From positions 1-48,741 of the forward strand of contig CASGAN010000018.1 in NCBI GenBank assembly GCA_949299455.1: a DNA stretch of 48,741 bases. Direction: 5' to 3'. The stretch comes from an uncultured Oscillospiraceae bacterium (GTDB lineage: Bacteria; Bacillota; Clostridia; Oscillospirales; Ruminococcaceae). The notes below the pieces were generated by a model. That model had not been told where the DNA came from, made no database searches, and saw only the letters and a list, made by a program, of their open reading frames with translations. A program made the translations under genes and the position numbers. Of this stretch, positions 5,959 through 15,448 are shown piece after piece. Numbering within the stretch: the stretch's first letter is position 1; each line of letters starts with the position of its first letter.

Positions 5959-7118
5959 TGCCGGAACAACATGCTTTTTTAGGAGCATCAAGCGCGCATC
6001 GGTGGCTTAACTGTCCGCCGTCGGCGCGTACTTGCCAAAACTTCCCGGATACGAAAAGTGAATACGCCGCAGCCGGCACGCTGGCGCATAGTATCGCGGA
6101 GCTCAAAGCGCGGAATTACTTTCTCGGAGGGATGACCCTGAAAGAATTCAAACGTCAGCTTAAAGACCTAAAAGCGCAGCCCGAATATGACAAGGGTATG
6201 GACGCCGCTACGGATATGTATCTGGATCATCTCAGAGAGGTGTCTTTAGAGTTTCCGAGCCCGCCGTTCGTAGCGCTAGAGACCAAAGTCGTGTATTCCC
6301 ACATTGCCCCGGCGGGATTTGGTACGGCCGACTGTATCATGGTTGGCTCTGGCAGATTATGCGTTGTCGACTACAAAAACGGCGCTGGCGTCGCTGTGGA
6401 CGCCGAAGACAACCCGCAGATGATGCTGTATGCCCTGGGTGCTTTGCACACATATGACGCCGTATATGGCGACAGCATCGAGCGGGTACGCATGGACATT
6501 GTACAGCCAAATGCCGGCGGCATCAAAACGTGGGAAACCTCCGTCGCTGAGTTGAATCGATGGGGCACCGAATATGCAGCACCTCGGGCACAGCTCGCCT
6601 GGGAAGGCAAAGGGGAATACGCCGCCGGCGAATGGTGCCGGTTCTGTGCGGCCAAAGCGCAATGCCGTGCAAGAGCCGAGCAGTATCTTTCGTTGGAACA
6701 GGAGAAAAAAGAACCGGCCCTGCTGACGTTTTCGGAGATCGGCGACGTATTGTCCCGGGCACAATCACTGGCGAGCTGGGTAAAACAGCTGGAGGAGTTC
6801 GCGCTACACATGACCCTCGAGGGGCACAGCATTTCCGGCTGGAAAGCTGTAGAGGGCAGGGGCTCCCGTGAATGGGTCGACGGAACGGACGCCGCTTTTG
6901 AAAAACTGGTAGCGCGGGGAGTGCCGAATGCACTGCTTTGGGAGCAAAAACCCGTAACCGTTGCCGCCTTGGAAAAAGCCCTGGGCAAAAAAGCGTTCGC
7001 AGAATCCGCCAAGGACTTAGTACTCACAAAACCCGGAAAACCGACCCTCGTACCGGAATCAGACAAACGGACGGCATATAACCCGGCTGCACTCGCATTC
7101 ACACCTGTAGAAGAGTAA
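5958..7118 (+). CDS. DUF2800 protein, RecB-like PD-(D/E)XK nuclease
   Basis: The 386-residue protein begins with the DUF2800 signature (ASSAHRWLNCPPSART). The nuclease core shows AAAGTLAHSIAEL and, around residue 135, VVDYKNG, the (D/E)XK strand of RecB/Cas4-type nucleases. Cysteines around residue 230 (EWCRFCAAKAQC) recall the iron-sulphur cluster of this superfamily. It probably processes DNA ends for phage recombination, paired with the single-strand-binding DUF2815 protein next to it. It is typical in length and the start overlaps the previous stop (TGATG). Confidence 0.85.
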   Translation: MPEQHAFLGASSAHRWLNCPPSARTCQNFPDTKSEYAAAGTLAHSIAELKARNYFLGGMTLKEFKRQLKDLKAQPEYDKGMDAATDMYLDHLREVSLEFPSPPFVALETKVVYSHIAPAGFGTADCIMVGSGRLCVVDYKNGAGVAVDAEDNPQMMLYALGALHTYDAVYGDSIERVRMDIVQPNAGGIKTWETSVAELNRWGTEYAAPRAQLAWEGKGEYAAGEWCRFCAAKAQCRARAEQYLSLEQEKKEPALLTFSEIGDVLSRAQSLASWVKQLEEFALHMTLEGHSISGWKAVEGRGSREWVDGTDAAFEKLVARGVPNALLWEQKPVTVAALEKALGKKAFAESAKDLVLTKPGKPTLVPESDKRTAYNPAALAFTPVEE

Positions 7119-7132
7119 AAGGAGTTTTTATT

Positions 7133-7807
7133 ATGGCTATCACAATTTCAAACGTCAGACTTTCATACTGCAATCTGTTTCAGCCCCAGCAGAAACAAGG
7201 ACAGGAAAAACCGAAATACTCGGTAACAATCCTGCTGCCGAAAACAAACACCGCCGCAAAAGCACAGATCGATCAGGCAATCGCGCAGGCGATCGAGCAG
7301 GGACCCGCAAAAGCGTGGAACGGTGTACGCCTGCCGCAGCCGGCGATCTGTGTACACGATGGTGATGGCACAAGACCATCGGACGGAATGCCTTTCGGAG
7401 ATGAGTGCAAAGGCTGCTGGGTGTTCACGGCATCCAGCCCGAAACCGCCTTTCGTTGTTGACGGTCAGGTGCAGCCCATCATTGACGCCACACAGGTATA
7501 CTCAGGCTGCTGGGGCAATGTAAATGTGCACTTCTTCCCGTACAACGCGAACGGCAAGAAGGGAATCGGCTGTGCGTTAAATGGCGTACAGAAGATCCGC
7601 GATGATGAGCCGCTCGACGGCCGCATTACCGCACAGGAAGCATTCCAAGCTGTTGGAACACCTACCACAGGACCTTATGGAGCAGCCATGCCGGCAACAC
7701 CGGGGGCGGCTGGATACGTGCCGGGAGTGCCGGCAACACCAGGAGCCGCAGCGTACACACAAGGCTTGCAGTATGATCCGATTACCGGCGCGATGATCGG
7801 AGGCTAA
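7133..7807 (+). CDS. DUF2815 single-stranded DNA-binding protein
   Basis: The 224-residue protein has the DUF2815 opening (VRLSYCNLFQPQ) and a conserved core with YSVTILLPK and a strand-rich middle (WGNVNVHFFPYN). The family is related to T7 gp2.5-like OB-fold proteins and is expected to coat single-stranded DNA during phage replication. The last 45 residues are a low-complexity tail with a repeated PGxPATPGA motif. It sits between DUF2800 and the DNA polymerase, the usual replication set. ATG 7133 is preceded by AAAGGAG. Confidence 0.85.
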   Translation: MAITISNVRLSYCNLFQPQQKQGQEKPKYSVTILLPKTNTAAKAQIDQAIAQAIEQGPAKAWNGVRLPQPAICVHDGDGTRPSDGMPFGDECKGCWVFTASSPKPPFVVDGQVQPIIDATQVYSGCWGNVNVHFFPYNANGKKGIGCALNGVQKIRDDEPLDGRITAQEAFQAVGTPTTGPYGAAMPATPGAAGYVPGVPATPGAAAYTQGLQYDPITGAMIGG

Positions 7808-7809
7808 AA

Positions 7810-9807
7810 ATGGAATCTGTACGTCATTTGTCAATAGACATTGAAACGTACAGCGACATAGACATCTCGAAAGCCGGGCTCTATAAATACGCAGAGAGTC
7901 CGGCTTTTGAAGTTATGTTGCTTGCGTACAGCGTCGACGGAGGTCCTGTAGAAGTGATCGACTTAACTGAGGGACCCTTTCCAACAGATCTTTATACGGC
8001 GCTCATCAGTCCGGAGTTCGTCAAGCACGCGTACAATGCCGCGTTTGAATGGTACTGCCTGTCGAAGTATCTACACACCGTACTGCCGCTTACACAATGG
8101 CGCTGCACAATGCTGCACGGTTTATACTGCGGGTATCCTGCGGGACTGGCCGCAATCGGAAATGCGCTCGGGCTGTCGGAGGATAAAAAGAAAATGGCAG
8201 CGGGCAAAGCACTTATCAAGTACTTTTGTGTACCCTGCGCCCCGACTAAGAATAACGGACAGCGCACCCGGAACTTACCGCACCATGCACCGGAAAAGTG
8301 GCAAACGTTTAAGGAGTACTGCGCACAGGATGTACGTACCGAGATGGAAGTGGAAGCGAGACTCTCTGCTTTCCCTGTGCCCGAGGAAGTACAGACGCAA
8401 TGGGTAACAGATACCCGCATCAATGCAAGAGGCGTGAAAGTAGACACTGAATTTGTCACTGCGGCGCTTGTGCTTGACGATCAGTCGAGGGAACAATACC
8501 TCAAAGAAGCAATGGAAATCACAGGGCTTGATAACCCAAACAGTGTAGCAAAGCTCACCGAATGGCTGCAAGCGGAAACAGAATTGGATATCAAAGATCT
8601 GCGCAAGGACACTGTTTCCGCGCTTCTTGGAAAAGAGCTGCCAAGCGACAAGGCGCACAGAGTGCTCGAGATCCGAAAGGCACTGAGTAAAACATCAAAC
8701 AAAAAGTATGAAGCAATCCGAACAGCGGTATGTGCAGATGGACGTGTCCGGGGGTTGCTCCAATTTTACGGAGCGAACCGGACGGGAAGATGGGCAGGTC
8801 GAATCGTACAACCGCAGAATCTTCCGCGCACTTACATAAAGGCAGATTTGCTGCCGATAGCGCGCACACTGGTCAAACAAGAGGATGCTGCGTCGCTCCA
8901 GTGGGTGTTTGGTTCTGTACCGGACACACTTTCGCAGCTGATCCGCACGGCACTGGTCGCGTCACAGGGGCGTATCTTGCTGGACGCAGACTTTTCCGCA
9001 ATCGAAGCACGCGTTATTGCATGGCTGGCAGGAGAGGAATGGGTGCTCGAAGTGTTTCGCACCCACGGAAAAATCTACGAAGCAACGGCAAGCCAAATGT
9101 TTGGCATCCCGATAGAGCATATCAAAAAAGGCAGGCCGGAGTACAGCTACCGCCAAAAAGGCAAGGTCGCAACCCTCGCATTAGGATATCAGGGCGGACC
9201 GGGGGCTTTGATCGCGATGGGCGCGTTAGATAACGGTTTAACCGAAGAAGAGCTGCCGGAGATCGTTGACCGCTGGCGGAAAGCAAACCCGCATATCGTG
9301 CAGCTGTGGAACCTGGTAGAAGCTGCAGCGCGTGAAGCAGTGGAAACCGGCCGGCGCATCACTTTAAGAGAGGGAAGTATCGTTATTGCCCGTGAATACG
9401 ATCCGATGCACGGGCTCAACTTTCTGACAATCACGCTGCCAAATGGACGGAAACTTTTTTATGCTAAGCCGCATATCGGTGTCAATCGGTTTGGGCGGCC
9501 ATCGCTCTGCTATTATGGCATGGATCAGACGAAAAAGTGGGGGAGGCTTGAAACTTACGGCGGAAAGCTGGTCGAAAACATCACCCAGGCGGTTGCAAGG
9601 GACTGTCTGGCCGAAGCGATTGAACGGCTTGAACAAGCGAATTTCCCGGTGGTTTTCCATATTCACGACGAGATCATTGTGGACGCTCCGAGCGATAAGC
9701 AGAACTTGTCCGAAATGGAGCGACTCATGGGGCAGACTCCCGTTTGGGCGCAAGGGCTGCCGCTAAGTTCAGACGGATGGGCAAATGAATTTTTCAAAAA
9801 GGATTAA
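7810..9807 (+). CDS. Phage family A DNA polymerase with 3'-5' exonuclease
   Basis: This 665-residue polymerase would copy the phage genome. The N-terminal exonuclease starts with SIDIETYSD near residue 8. Polymerase motif A is LLDADFSAIEARVIAW (about residue 390), motif B is RQKGKVATLALGYQGG (about 448) and motif C is HIHDEIIVD (about 617), all with the expected Asp, Lys/Tyr and Asp residues. There is no 5' nuclease domain, as usual for phage enzymes. It begins two bases after the DUF2815 stop, so the two are co-translated. Confidence 0.95.
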   Translation: MESVRHLSIDIETYSDIDISKAGLYKYAESPAFEVMLLAYSVDGGPVEVIDLTEGPFPTDLYTALISPEFVKHAYNAAFEWYCLSKYLHTVLPLTQWRCTMLHGLYCGYPAGLAAIGNALGLSEDKKKMAAGKALIKYFCVPCAPTKNNGQRTRNLPHHAPEKWQTFKEYCAQDVRTEMEVEARLSAFPVPEEVQTQWVTDTRINARGVKVDTEFVTAALVLDDQSREQYLKEAMEITGLDNPNSVAKLTEWLQAETELDIKDLRKDTVSALLGKELPSDKAHRVLEIRKALSKTSNKKYEAIRTAVCADGRVRGLLQFYGANRTGRWAGRIVQPQNLPRTYIKADLLPIARTLVKQEDAASLQWVFGSVPDTLSQLIRTALVASQGRILLDADFSAIEARVIAWLAGEEWVLEVFRTHGKIYEATASQMFGIPIEHIKKGRPEYSYRQKGKVATLALGYQGGPGALIAMGALDNGLTEEELPEIVDRWRKANPHIVQLWNLVEAAAREAVETGRRITLREGSIVIAREYDPMHGLNFLTITLPNGRKLFYAKPHIGVNRFGRPSLCYYGMDQTKKWGRLETYGGKLVENITQAVARDCLAEAIERLEQANFPVVFHIHDEIIVDAPSDKQNLSEMERLMGQTPVWAQGLPLSSDGWANEFFKKD

Positions 9808-9823
9808 ACGGAGGTGTACTGGG

Positions 9824-10279
9824 ATGCGGTACTACGACCCAGCAACGTATAAAGAATATCCATCACTTGCAGCGGCGCGGGATGATGCATGCGCGAAATA
9901 CACTCTTTGTGAGGGCTGTCCGGTGGCAAGTGTAAAACAGAATCTGCACTGTGATGAAATCCTGCTCGATCACCCGGAGGTGCTGATTAAGGCACTTGAA
10001 CTGCGGGTTCTTCCAAGCTCATATATGACGGGAATTTGCGAGGTCCTTGCTCCTCTTTGGGGCGCTCATATAACGGCTTTCTGCGGCAGACCGGGTGACG
10101 ACGCAATAGATGTGGGACCGGAGGAAGTAGCCACGATGCTTTTAGCGTATGAACGCATAGCACTGGCTTATGCAAATTCGGAGACGGGCGAACAAACATC
10201 GCGAGAGCGCATTAAAATGTTGGCGATAGATTTCGCAGAAGCTATGGGGGTTCTGCAATGCAATACGACAGACAAATAA
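9824..10279 (+). CDS. Phage protein of unknown function (151 aa)
   Basis: ATG 9824 follows GGAGGTG and is preferred over an upstream ATG at 9785 that overlaps the polymerase and lacks a site. A cysteine pair CEGCPVAS and a later C (LHCDEI) suggest a metal site in the N-terminal third; the rest is helical. It overlaps the primase gene by 22 bases. Its place between polymerase and primase suggests a replication accessory role, but no family is recognised. Confidence 0.6.
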   Translation: MRYYDPATYKEYPSLAAARDDACAKYTLCEGCPVASVKQNLHCDEILLDHPEVLIKALELRVLPSSYMTGICEVLAPLWGAHITAFCGRPGDDAIDVGPEEVATMLLAYERIALAYANSETGEQTSRERIKMLAIDFAEAMGVLQCNTTDK

Positions 10280-12717
10280 CAATAACAACCGGTGCTAATC
10301 GGCGCGCGACAAAATGGCGTCCGCAAACACTAAAGCTTTCGGAGCTGTATGCGCGCCTGAGCACCCCGACACGATCAGTAGAAACGATCGCTGAATATCT
10401 CGCAATGCCAAAGGGGAAACAGGACGACCTCAAGGATGTCGGCGGATTTGTCGGCGGATCTCTCCGCGGCGAACGGCGCAAAGCGGATGCTATAACGGGG
10501 CGCGACATTATCACTTTGGACCTTGACGCTATCCCGAGCGGTGGAGCTGCCGCGGTAAGTGCACGCGTCAGTGCACTAGGCTGTGGGTTCTGCATTTATA
10601 GCACCCGCAAGCACCGCCCGGAAGCACCTCGCCTGCGGATCATCGTTCCGCTTGATCGAACCTGCAGTGCAGACGAATATGAGCCCTGTGCCCGGCGTCT
10701 GGCGGAATGGATCGGGATGGACTACACGGATCCCTCCACTTTTGAAGCCAGCCGGCTGATGTACTGGCCGAGCTGCTGCGCTGACGGAGAATACCTGTAT
10801 TACGCAGAAGACAAGCCCTTTTTGTCGGTTGAGGGAATGCTCGCCACTTACACAGACTGGCGTGATATGACCAGCTGGCCAACAGTACCGGGGGCTGTCC
10901 TGCCGGCGAGGCTGGCCGCAAAGCAGGGAGACCCGGAAAGCAAAAAAGGCGTTGTCGGCGCATTCTGCCGTACATACAGCATTACTGCAGCGATGGAGAA
11001 GTTTCTGCCGGGTATTTACGAACAGTGTGACAATGCTGCAGATCGGTACACCTTCACGGGAGGCAGCACAACCGGCGGTGCGGTACTTTACGACAATGAC
11101 AAATTTCTGTTTTCTCACCACGCGACAGATCCGTGCGGCGGTAAACTGGTCAACTCGTTTGACCTGGTGCGGCTGCACTGCTTTGGCGATCTGGATGACG
11201 ATGCAGAGCCCGGCACGCCTACGGTAAGACTGCCGAGCTACACCGCAATGACCGCCAAGGCTTTGGAGGACGAAACGGTGGCCGGAATCTTGTCCGATGA
11301 ACGTTATATGGCCGCACAGGAAGCTTTTGACGCAGTACCACTGCCGGAAGGCGAACAGGATGACGGTTCCTGGCGTCGGCCGCCTATGATGGAGCTCGAC
11401 GGGCAGGGCAAGCCCGTGAAAAGCATGAAGAATCTCCGCAACGCACTGGAGCATGATCCCAGGCTAAAAGGCCGACTGCAGCTAAACCTCTTTTCCGGCC
11501 GGATCGACATTACCGGGATGGTTCCGTGGAAGCGTCCTGGGGATTCAAGCACTTGGAATGATGACGATGTAGCACAGCTGCGCATCTATCTGGAGCCGCT
11601 GTTCGGCAAGGTGCCGAAAAACGATATCCTTGACGCAGTCGCAGCCGGCGCGAGCGATCAGGCATACCACCCTGTTAGAGACTATCTGAACAACCTGCAG
11701 TGGGATGGTGTGGAGCGGCTTGACACCTTATTTATAGACTATCTGGGTGCTGATGACTCCGCATATACACGTGCGATCACACGGAAAGCCTTCACAGCAG
11801 CTGTAGCACGCGTGATGACGCCGGGATGCAAGTATGACACTATGCTCGTATTGGTGGGCACACAGGGCCGCCACAAGTCCACAATTCTTGCAAAGATGGG
11901 TGGAGCATGGTTCTCTGATTCATTGCGTACTTTCGGAGACAAAGACTCTATGGAGACCATTCAGGGCACTTGGATCAACGAAGTAGCGGAGATGCAGGCG
12001 CTTAGCAGAGCCGACGTTGACGCCGTTAAGATGTTTTTATCCAAAACAAACGATTATTACCGCGCGGCATATGGGCGCTATACAGCCGATCGGGCGCGGC
12101 AGTGTGTGTTCTTCGGTACAACGAACAGCCGGGAATGTTTAACCGATTTATCCGGCGGCCGGCGGTTCTGGGTGCTGGACATCGACTGCCGGGAGCGCAG
12201 GAAAAACGTGTTCGCCGATTTAGACGGTGAACGGGATCAGCTGTGGGCAGAAGCCAAAGCGCGTTGGCAGACAGGGGAGCCATTATACTTATCCGGGGAA
12301 CTGGAAATCGTGGCACGGCAGATGCAGGAAGAACACCGGGCGAGTCATCCGTGGGAGGGTCTCATTCAAGAGTTTTTGGAGGAAGATCTTCCGGAGGATT
12401 GGAACCGCTGGGATCTGGCGCAAAGGCAGGCATACAGATGCGGAGGCATCCGATATACGGGCGAGAAGGTACCAAGAGAGCGAGTCTGCGCAGTAGAGAT
12501 TTGGTGCGAAGTATTAGGAAAACAGCGCGGAGATATGCGCCAAAAGGACACCAGGGAAATCAATCAGCTGTTGGAACGAGTGCCCGGATGGGTGCCCGAA
12601 GGGGTGCGTATAGCAGGAAAAGCATACGGAAAGCAAAGATGCTTTTGCAGGCTAAAAAGAGCAACAGTTGAAAAAAAAGAGGGCAACACTTTAAAGAGAA
12701 ACACAGCAACACTTTAA
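10258..12717 (+). CDS. VirE-family primase-helicase
   Basis: The 819-residue protein has two parts. Residues 1-230 resemble an archaeo-eukaryotic-type primase (ITLDLDAIP, then STRKHRPEAPRLRIIVPLD). Residues 430-720 match the virulence-associated E family of superfamily 3-like helicases: YLNNLQWDGVERL, the Walker A variant GTQGRHKST near residue 535, TWINEVAEM as Walker B, and FGTTNSRECL as sensor. In phages such proteins open and prime the origin. The Walker A here has His where most members have Gly before Lys. The last 35 bases of the gene contain repeats that continue into the candidate origin after it. Confidence 0.9.
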   Translation: MQYDRQITITTGANRRATKWRPQTLKLSELYARLSTPTRSVETIAEYLAMPKGKQDDLKDVGGFVGGSLRGERRKADAITGRDIITLDLDAIPSGGAAAVSARVSALGCGFCIYSTRKHRPEAPRLRIIVPLDRTCSADEYEPCARRLAEWIGMDYTDPSTFEASRLMYWPSCCADGEYLYYAEDKPFLSVEGMLATYTDWRDMTSWPTVPGAVLPARLAAKQGDPESKKGVVGAFCRTYSITAAMEKFLPGIYEQCDNAADRYTFTGGSTTGGAVLYDNDKFLFSHHATDPCGGKLVNSFDLVRLHCFGDLDDDAEPGTPTVRLPSYTAMTAKALEDETVAGILSDERYMAAQEAFDAVPLPEGEQDDGSWRRPPMMELDGQGKPVKSMKNLRNALEHDPRLKGRLQLNLFSGRIDITGMVPWKRPGDSSTWNDDDVAQLRIYLEPLFGKVPKNDILDAVAAGASDQAYHPVRDYLNNLQWDGVERLDTLFIDYLGADDSAYTRAITRKAFTAAVARVMTPGCKYDTMLVLVGTQGRHKSTILAKMGGAWFSDSLRTFGDKDSMETIQGTWINEVAEMQALSRADVDAVKMFLSKTNDYYRAAYGRYTADRARQCVFFGTTNSRECLTDLSGGRRFWVLDIDCRERRKNVFADLDGERDQLWAEAKARWQTGEPLYLSGELEIVARQMQEEHRASHPWEGLIQEFLEEDLPEDWNRWDLAQRQAYRCGGIRYTGEKVPRERVCAVEIWCEVLGKQRGDMRQKDTREINQLLERVPGWVPEGVRIAGKAYGKQRCFCRLKRATVEKKEGNTLKRNTATL

Positions 12718-12890
12718 TAAAACGAAGTGTTGCCCTCGAAAACCCAGTATTCAAGCGGGTTTGCGGGGTATAGTAACACTGTTACACTTTATATTATATA
12801 TAAATAAATATGGCGTATATAGACGCTATACACGCTATACGCGCTATGTATACGCCTATGTACGCGCGCGCGAGCAAAGTGTTACCGTCT
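12679..12890. other. Candidate phage replication origin: inverted repeats, AT-rich stretch and iterons
   Basis: This region, starting inside the primase-helicase 3' end, has a perfect 13-bp inverted repeat (12679-12691 and 12725-12737), AACACTTT boxes at 12685 and 12708 with AAAGTGTT at 12876, an AT-only stretch (about 12790-12810), and a run of 9-bp units with core CGCTAT at 12822, 12831 and 12840, with a related unit at 12852. No gene fits here. Such a mix is typical for origins and lies next to the helicase gene. It could instead be a regulatory site. Confidence 0.45.
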
Positions 12891-12909
12891 TTTTGAGGGA
12901 GGAAACATC

Positions 12910-13227
12910 ATGCGGGAAGCAGAGATCGAGAAAAGATTGAAAAACGGAATCAGGCAGATCGGCGGCAGGTGCTATAAATTCGTGTCGCCCGGGAATGATG
13001 GCGTGCCGGACCGGATCGTTGTTCTTCCGGGAGGTCGGATCATTTTCGTAGAACTGAAAACTGAAACAGGCAGGCTCTCACCGCTGCAGCGCATCCAGAT
13101 CACACGGCTGCAGGAGTTGGGCACTGACGTGAGAGTACTGAAAGGGCTCACAGAAGTAAATCAATTTTTGGAGGAGATGAAGTCAAATGCAATTCATACC
13201 GCACCAGTATCAGCAGTATGCAATTAA
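12910..13227 (+). CDS. VRR-NUC domain nuclease
   Basis: The 105-residue protein is a stand-alone VRR-NUC nuclease of the PD-(D/E)XK superfamily. The catalytic parts are visible: GNDGVPDRIVVLPGG with the conserved Asp, and FVELKTETGRLSPLQ with Glu-X-Lys, followed by a Gln/Ile helix. Such proteins act on branched DNA and sit beside SNF2 helicases in phages. It overlaps the helicase start by 41 bases. ATG 12910 follows GGGAGG. Confidence 0.9.
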   Translation: MREAEIEKRLKNGIRQIGGRCYKFVSPGNDGVPDRIVVLPGGRIIFVELKTETGRLSPLQRIQITRLQELGTDVRVLKGLTEVNQFLEEMKSNAIHTAPVSAVCN

Positions 13228-14505
13228 CCGAATCGTATCTGACTATAAGATCGGCCTTTATCTGGATATGGGACTGGGGAAAACAGTCATAACTTTAACC
13301 GCAATCAACGAGCTGCGGTATAACCGCTGGGCGGTTGCAAAGTGCCTCGTGATTGCGCCGAAGAAAGTGGCCGAAGCTACCTGGCAGCATGAAGCGCAGC
13401 AGTGGGATCACCTGCAGCATTTGAAAATTGTGTCGGTGTTAGGGTCTGTGACGAAACGAGTACGGGCGCTTAATACGCCCGCAGATATCTGGGTAATTAA
13501 CCGAGAGTGCCGTGGCTGGTCGACTATTACCGCAATACCTGGCCGTTTGACATGGTGGTGCTGGACGAAAGCAGCAGCTTTAAAAACAGCCGGTCACAGC
13601 GGTTTCGTGCATTGAAACTTGTGCTGCCGCGGATCACACGCTTAGTGGAGCTGACCGGTACACCGGCGCCCAACGGGCTTGAGGATCTATGGGCGCAGAT
13701 CTATCTGCTGGATTCCGGCGCGCGTCTTGGTAAAACGCTGACCAGCTTCCGGGAGGCTTTCTTTACACAGGATTATTCCTATCCCGGACAACCTTACCGG
13801 ACCTACAGCCCGCAGGCCGAGGCCGATGAACGCGTGAAAAGCCTGATTGCGGACATTTGCGTCAGCATGAAAGCCGAGGACTATTTGACCCTGCCAGAGT
13901 ACATAGAAGACGTTGTACCGGTACAGCTTGACGCAAAAGCGCGTAAAGCTTACGACACCATGGTGCAGCTGTGCAGCGGTGCAATGTACGACGAAAACAA
14001 GAACGTCGTTCCGATCCACGATTGCAAGATCGAAGCGTTCATGGAAGTGGTCGAGCAGCTGCACGGAGAGCACGCATTAGTGTTCTACTGGTTCCAGCAT
14101 GAACAAGAGCGGCTGCTTGCGGCTTTGCAGTCTTCCGGATTGCGAGTGGCGGTGTACAAAGGCGATGCAGAGGCAGAAGCATGGAACCGCGGCGACATTG
14201 ATTTGCTGCTGGCGCATCCGGCGTCCTGCGGCTACGGGTTAAACTTGCAGCGGGGCGGTCATCACATGATCTGGTTCGGCTTCCCAAACTGGGCGCTGGA
14301 GATCTATCAGCAGGCGAATAAGCGTTTGCACCGTCAGGGACAGAAATTTCCGGTTATTGCGCACCACCTCGTCGTCCAAGGCGGCATGGACGAAGTTGTG
14401 CTGGAAGCGCTGCATGACAAAGGAGATGCGCAGGACGCTATTATGCAGGCGTTACAAGCGAAGATTGAAAAATATCGAGGAGGAAAGAGCCATGCAAAGA
14501 AATGA
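13187..14505 (+). pseudogene. SNF2-type DNA helicase, broken by a frameshift
   Basis: Two overlapping frames together encode one phage SNF2/DEAD-like helicase of about 435 residues. The first (13187-13615) carries motif I, LDMGLGKTVITL. The second (from about 13507 to 14505) carries motif II LDESSSFKN, TGTPAPNGLEDLW, and motif VI QANKRLHRQGQ. The break lies near 13504-13507: the family normally reads INRENVxWLV, whereas here INRE is followed by a frame change into VPWLV, as if four bases had been lost. Upstream of 13500 the second frame is closed by TAA, so there is no intact alternative. It may be a true mutation or a sequencing or assembly error. Confidence 0.85.
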
Positions 14506-14890
14506 ATTGATTCAGGCGCTGCGGCAGTTGAAAGTACAGACCGGCAGTCTTGCATGCTTAGGTTGCGGGCACGAGCATAACTGCTCCATACACGGGTGCA
14601 CGATCATCCGGGCGGCGGTGGAAGTCCTGGAGAATACACAGTGGATCAAGAGCAGCGAACGGCTTCCAGATGATCAGACCGACGGTGAAACAGTTTTGGC
14701 GATTGCATCCGGGGTATACAAAAACGTTACGTTGCTTGGATCCGTACAGCTTGCGGGATATTTCCCCGGAGAGGGCTGGGTTCTTGACGAATTTCCCGCC
14801 ATGGAGCATCCTTCGGTCAGCCATTGGATGCCGCTGCCGGCGCCGCCTGAGAAAGGGGGTGATAATTATGATTGTGATAAATCAAGGTGA
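14492..14890 (+). CDS. DUF551-containing phage protein
   Basis: The 132-residue protein has a cysteine/histidine-rich N-terminal part (CLGCGHEHNCSIHGC, possible metal site) and a DUF551 domain from about residue 50 (WIKSSERLPDDQ to VSHWMPLPAPP). DUF551 is widespread in phages, with no known function. ATG 14492 follows GAGGAGG and overlaps the helicase stop; the C-terminus overlaps the next gene by 23 bases. Confidence 0.8.
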   Translation: MQRNELIQALRQLKVQTGSLACLGCGHEHNCSIHGCTIIRAAVEVLENTQWIKSSERLPDDQTDGETVLAIASGVYKNVTLLGSVQLAGYFPGEGWVLDEFPAMEHPSVSHWMPLPAPPEKGGDNYDCDKSR

Positions 14891-15191
14891 TACACAGCCT
14901 TTACGTATTGAGCTTTTTACAGAAACAGGGGAGCCGTGGACTCCGACAGATGAGATCATCTTGTTCTGTATCTGTACAAAAACCGGCATACTGCTGTCAA
15001 CGCGAGCAACTGCGCAGGGAGAGGTGTTTTTAAGCCACACAGACACTGACATCCCGGCCGGAACTTATCGTATTGAAGTACGTGTATTTTTGCCGGATCT
15101 CACTTATGTGGGCACACCAATTAAAGACACGTTGCAAATTATGGAGATGAGATCCAATGACGCACTATCAGACCCTGCGTGGGGTACTTGA
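14868..15191 (+). CDS. Beta-rich phage structural protein, baseplate-like (107 aa)
   Basis: ATG 14868 follows AAGGGGGTGAT. The protein is strand-rich: INQGDTQPLRIELF, then DTDIPAGTYRIEVRVFLPDL, the pattern of the N-terminal domain of phage baseplate upper proteins, where DT-PxGxYxY/E marks an Ig-like fold. That resemblance is from motif reading, not a search. It overlaps the following gene by 35 bases. Together with the next three genes it forms a small structural cassette away from the tail module. Confidence 0.5.
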   Translation: MIVINQGDTQPLRIELFTETGEPWTPTDEIILFCICTKTGILLSTRATAQGEVFLSHTDTDIPAGTYRIEVRVFLPDLTYVGTPIKDTLQIMEMRSNDALSDPAWGT

Positions 15192-15429
15192 CTTTGGGGC
15201 GGCGCTACGCGGAACAGTAAAATCAGAGACAAAGCTGTCGGGTGTAATTGTACGAGACTCTGATGGCGGTATACCACCGTACGCTGGTGCTTATGAAGTA
15301 ACACCTAAGATCGCCCCGCAAGTGCTCGAAACGCAAGGTAAACGTATGGAAAAAGACGTATCGGTAAACGGTATACCGGTATCAGTCGTCGAAAATCAAG
15401 CAAAAGGAAATACCGTATTTATCGGATGA
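15157..15429 (+). CDS. Tail-fibre-like small protein (90 aa)
   Basis: ATG 15157 follows GGAG inside the previous gene. Residues 45-90 (YEVTPKIAPQVLETQ, then SVNGIPVSVVENQ and ending GNTVFIG) match in pattern the C-terminus of the next protein (TPSKEQQIITPDEGY, then EGIPYSTSENPAGG and NTVTIG). This repeat is common in tail fibre and baseplate proteins of Firmicutes phages. The N-terminal 40 residues are not recognised. It probably joins a receptor-binding structure. Confidence 0.55.
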   Translation: MTHYQTLRGVLDFGAALRGTVKSETKLSGVIVRDSDGGIPPYAGAYEVTPKIAPQVLETQGKRMEKDVSVNGIPVSVVENQAKGNTVFIG

Positions 15430-15448
15430 ACGAAAGGATGAATTTATT

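Noticed and set aside
10576-11454. 292-residue minus-strand ORF inside the primase-helicase gene
   Set aside because: Antisense shadow; the plus-strand protein is well recognised over this part.
13187-14505. Programmed frameshift in the helicase gene
   Set aside because: No slippery heptamer lies at the switch point and the product would still lack a conserved residue, so mutation or sequence error fits better.
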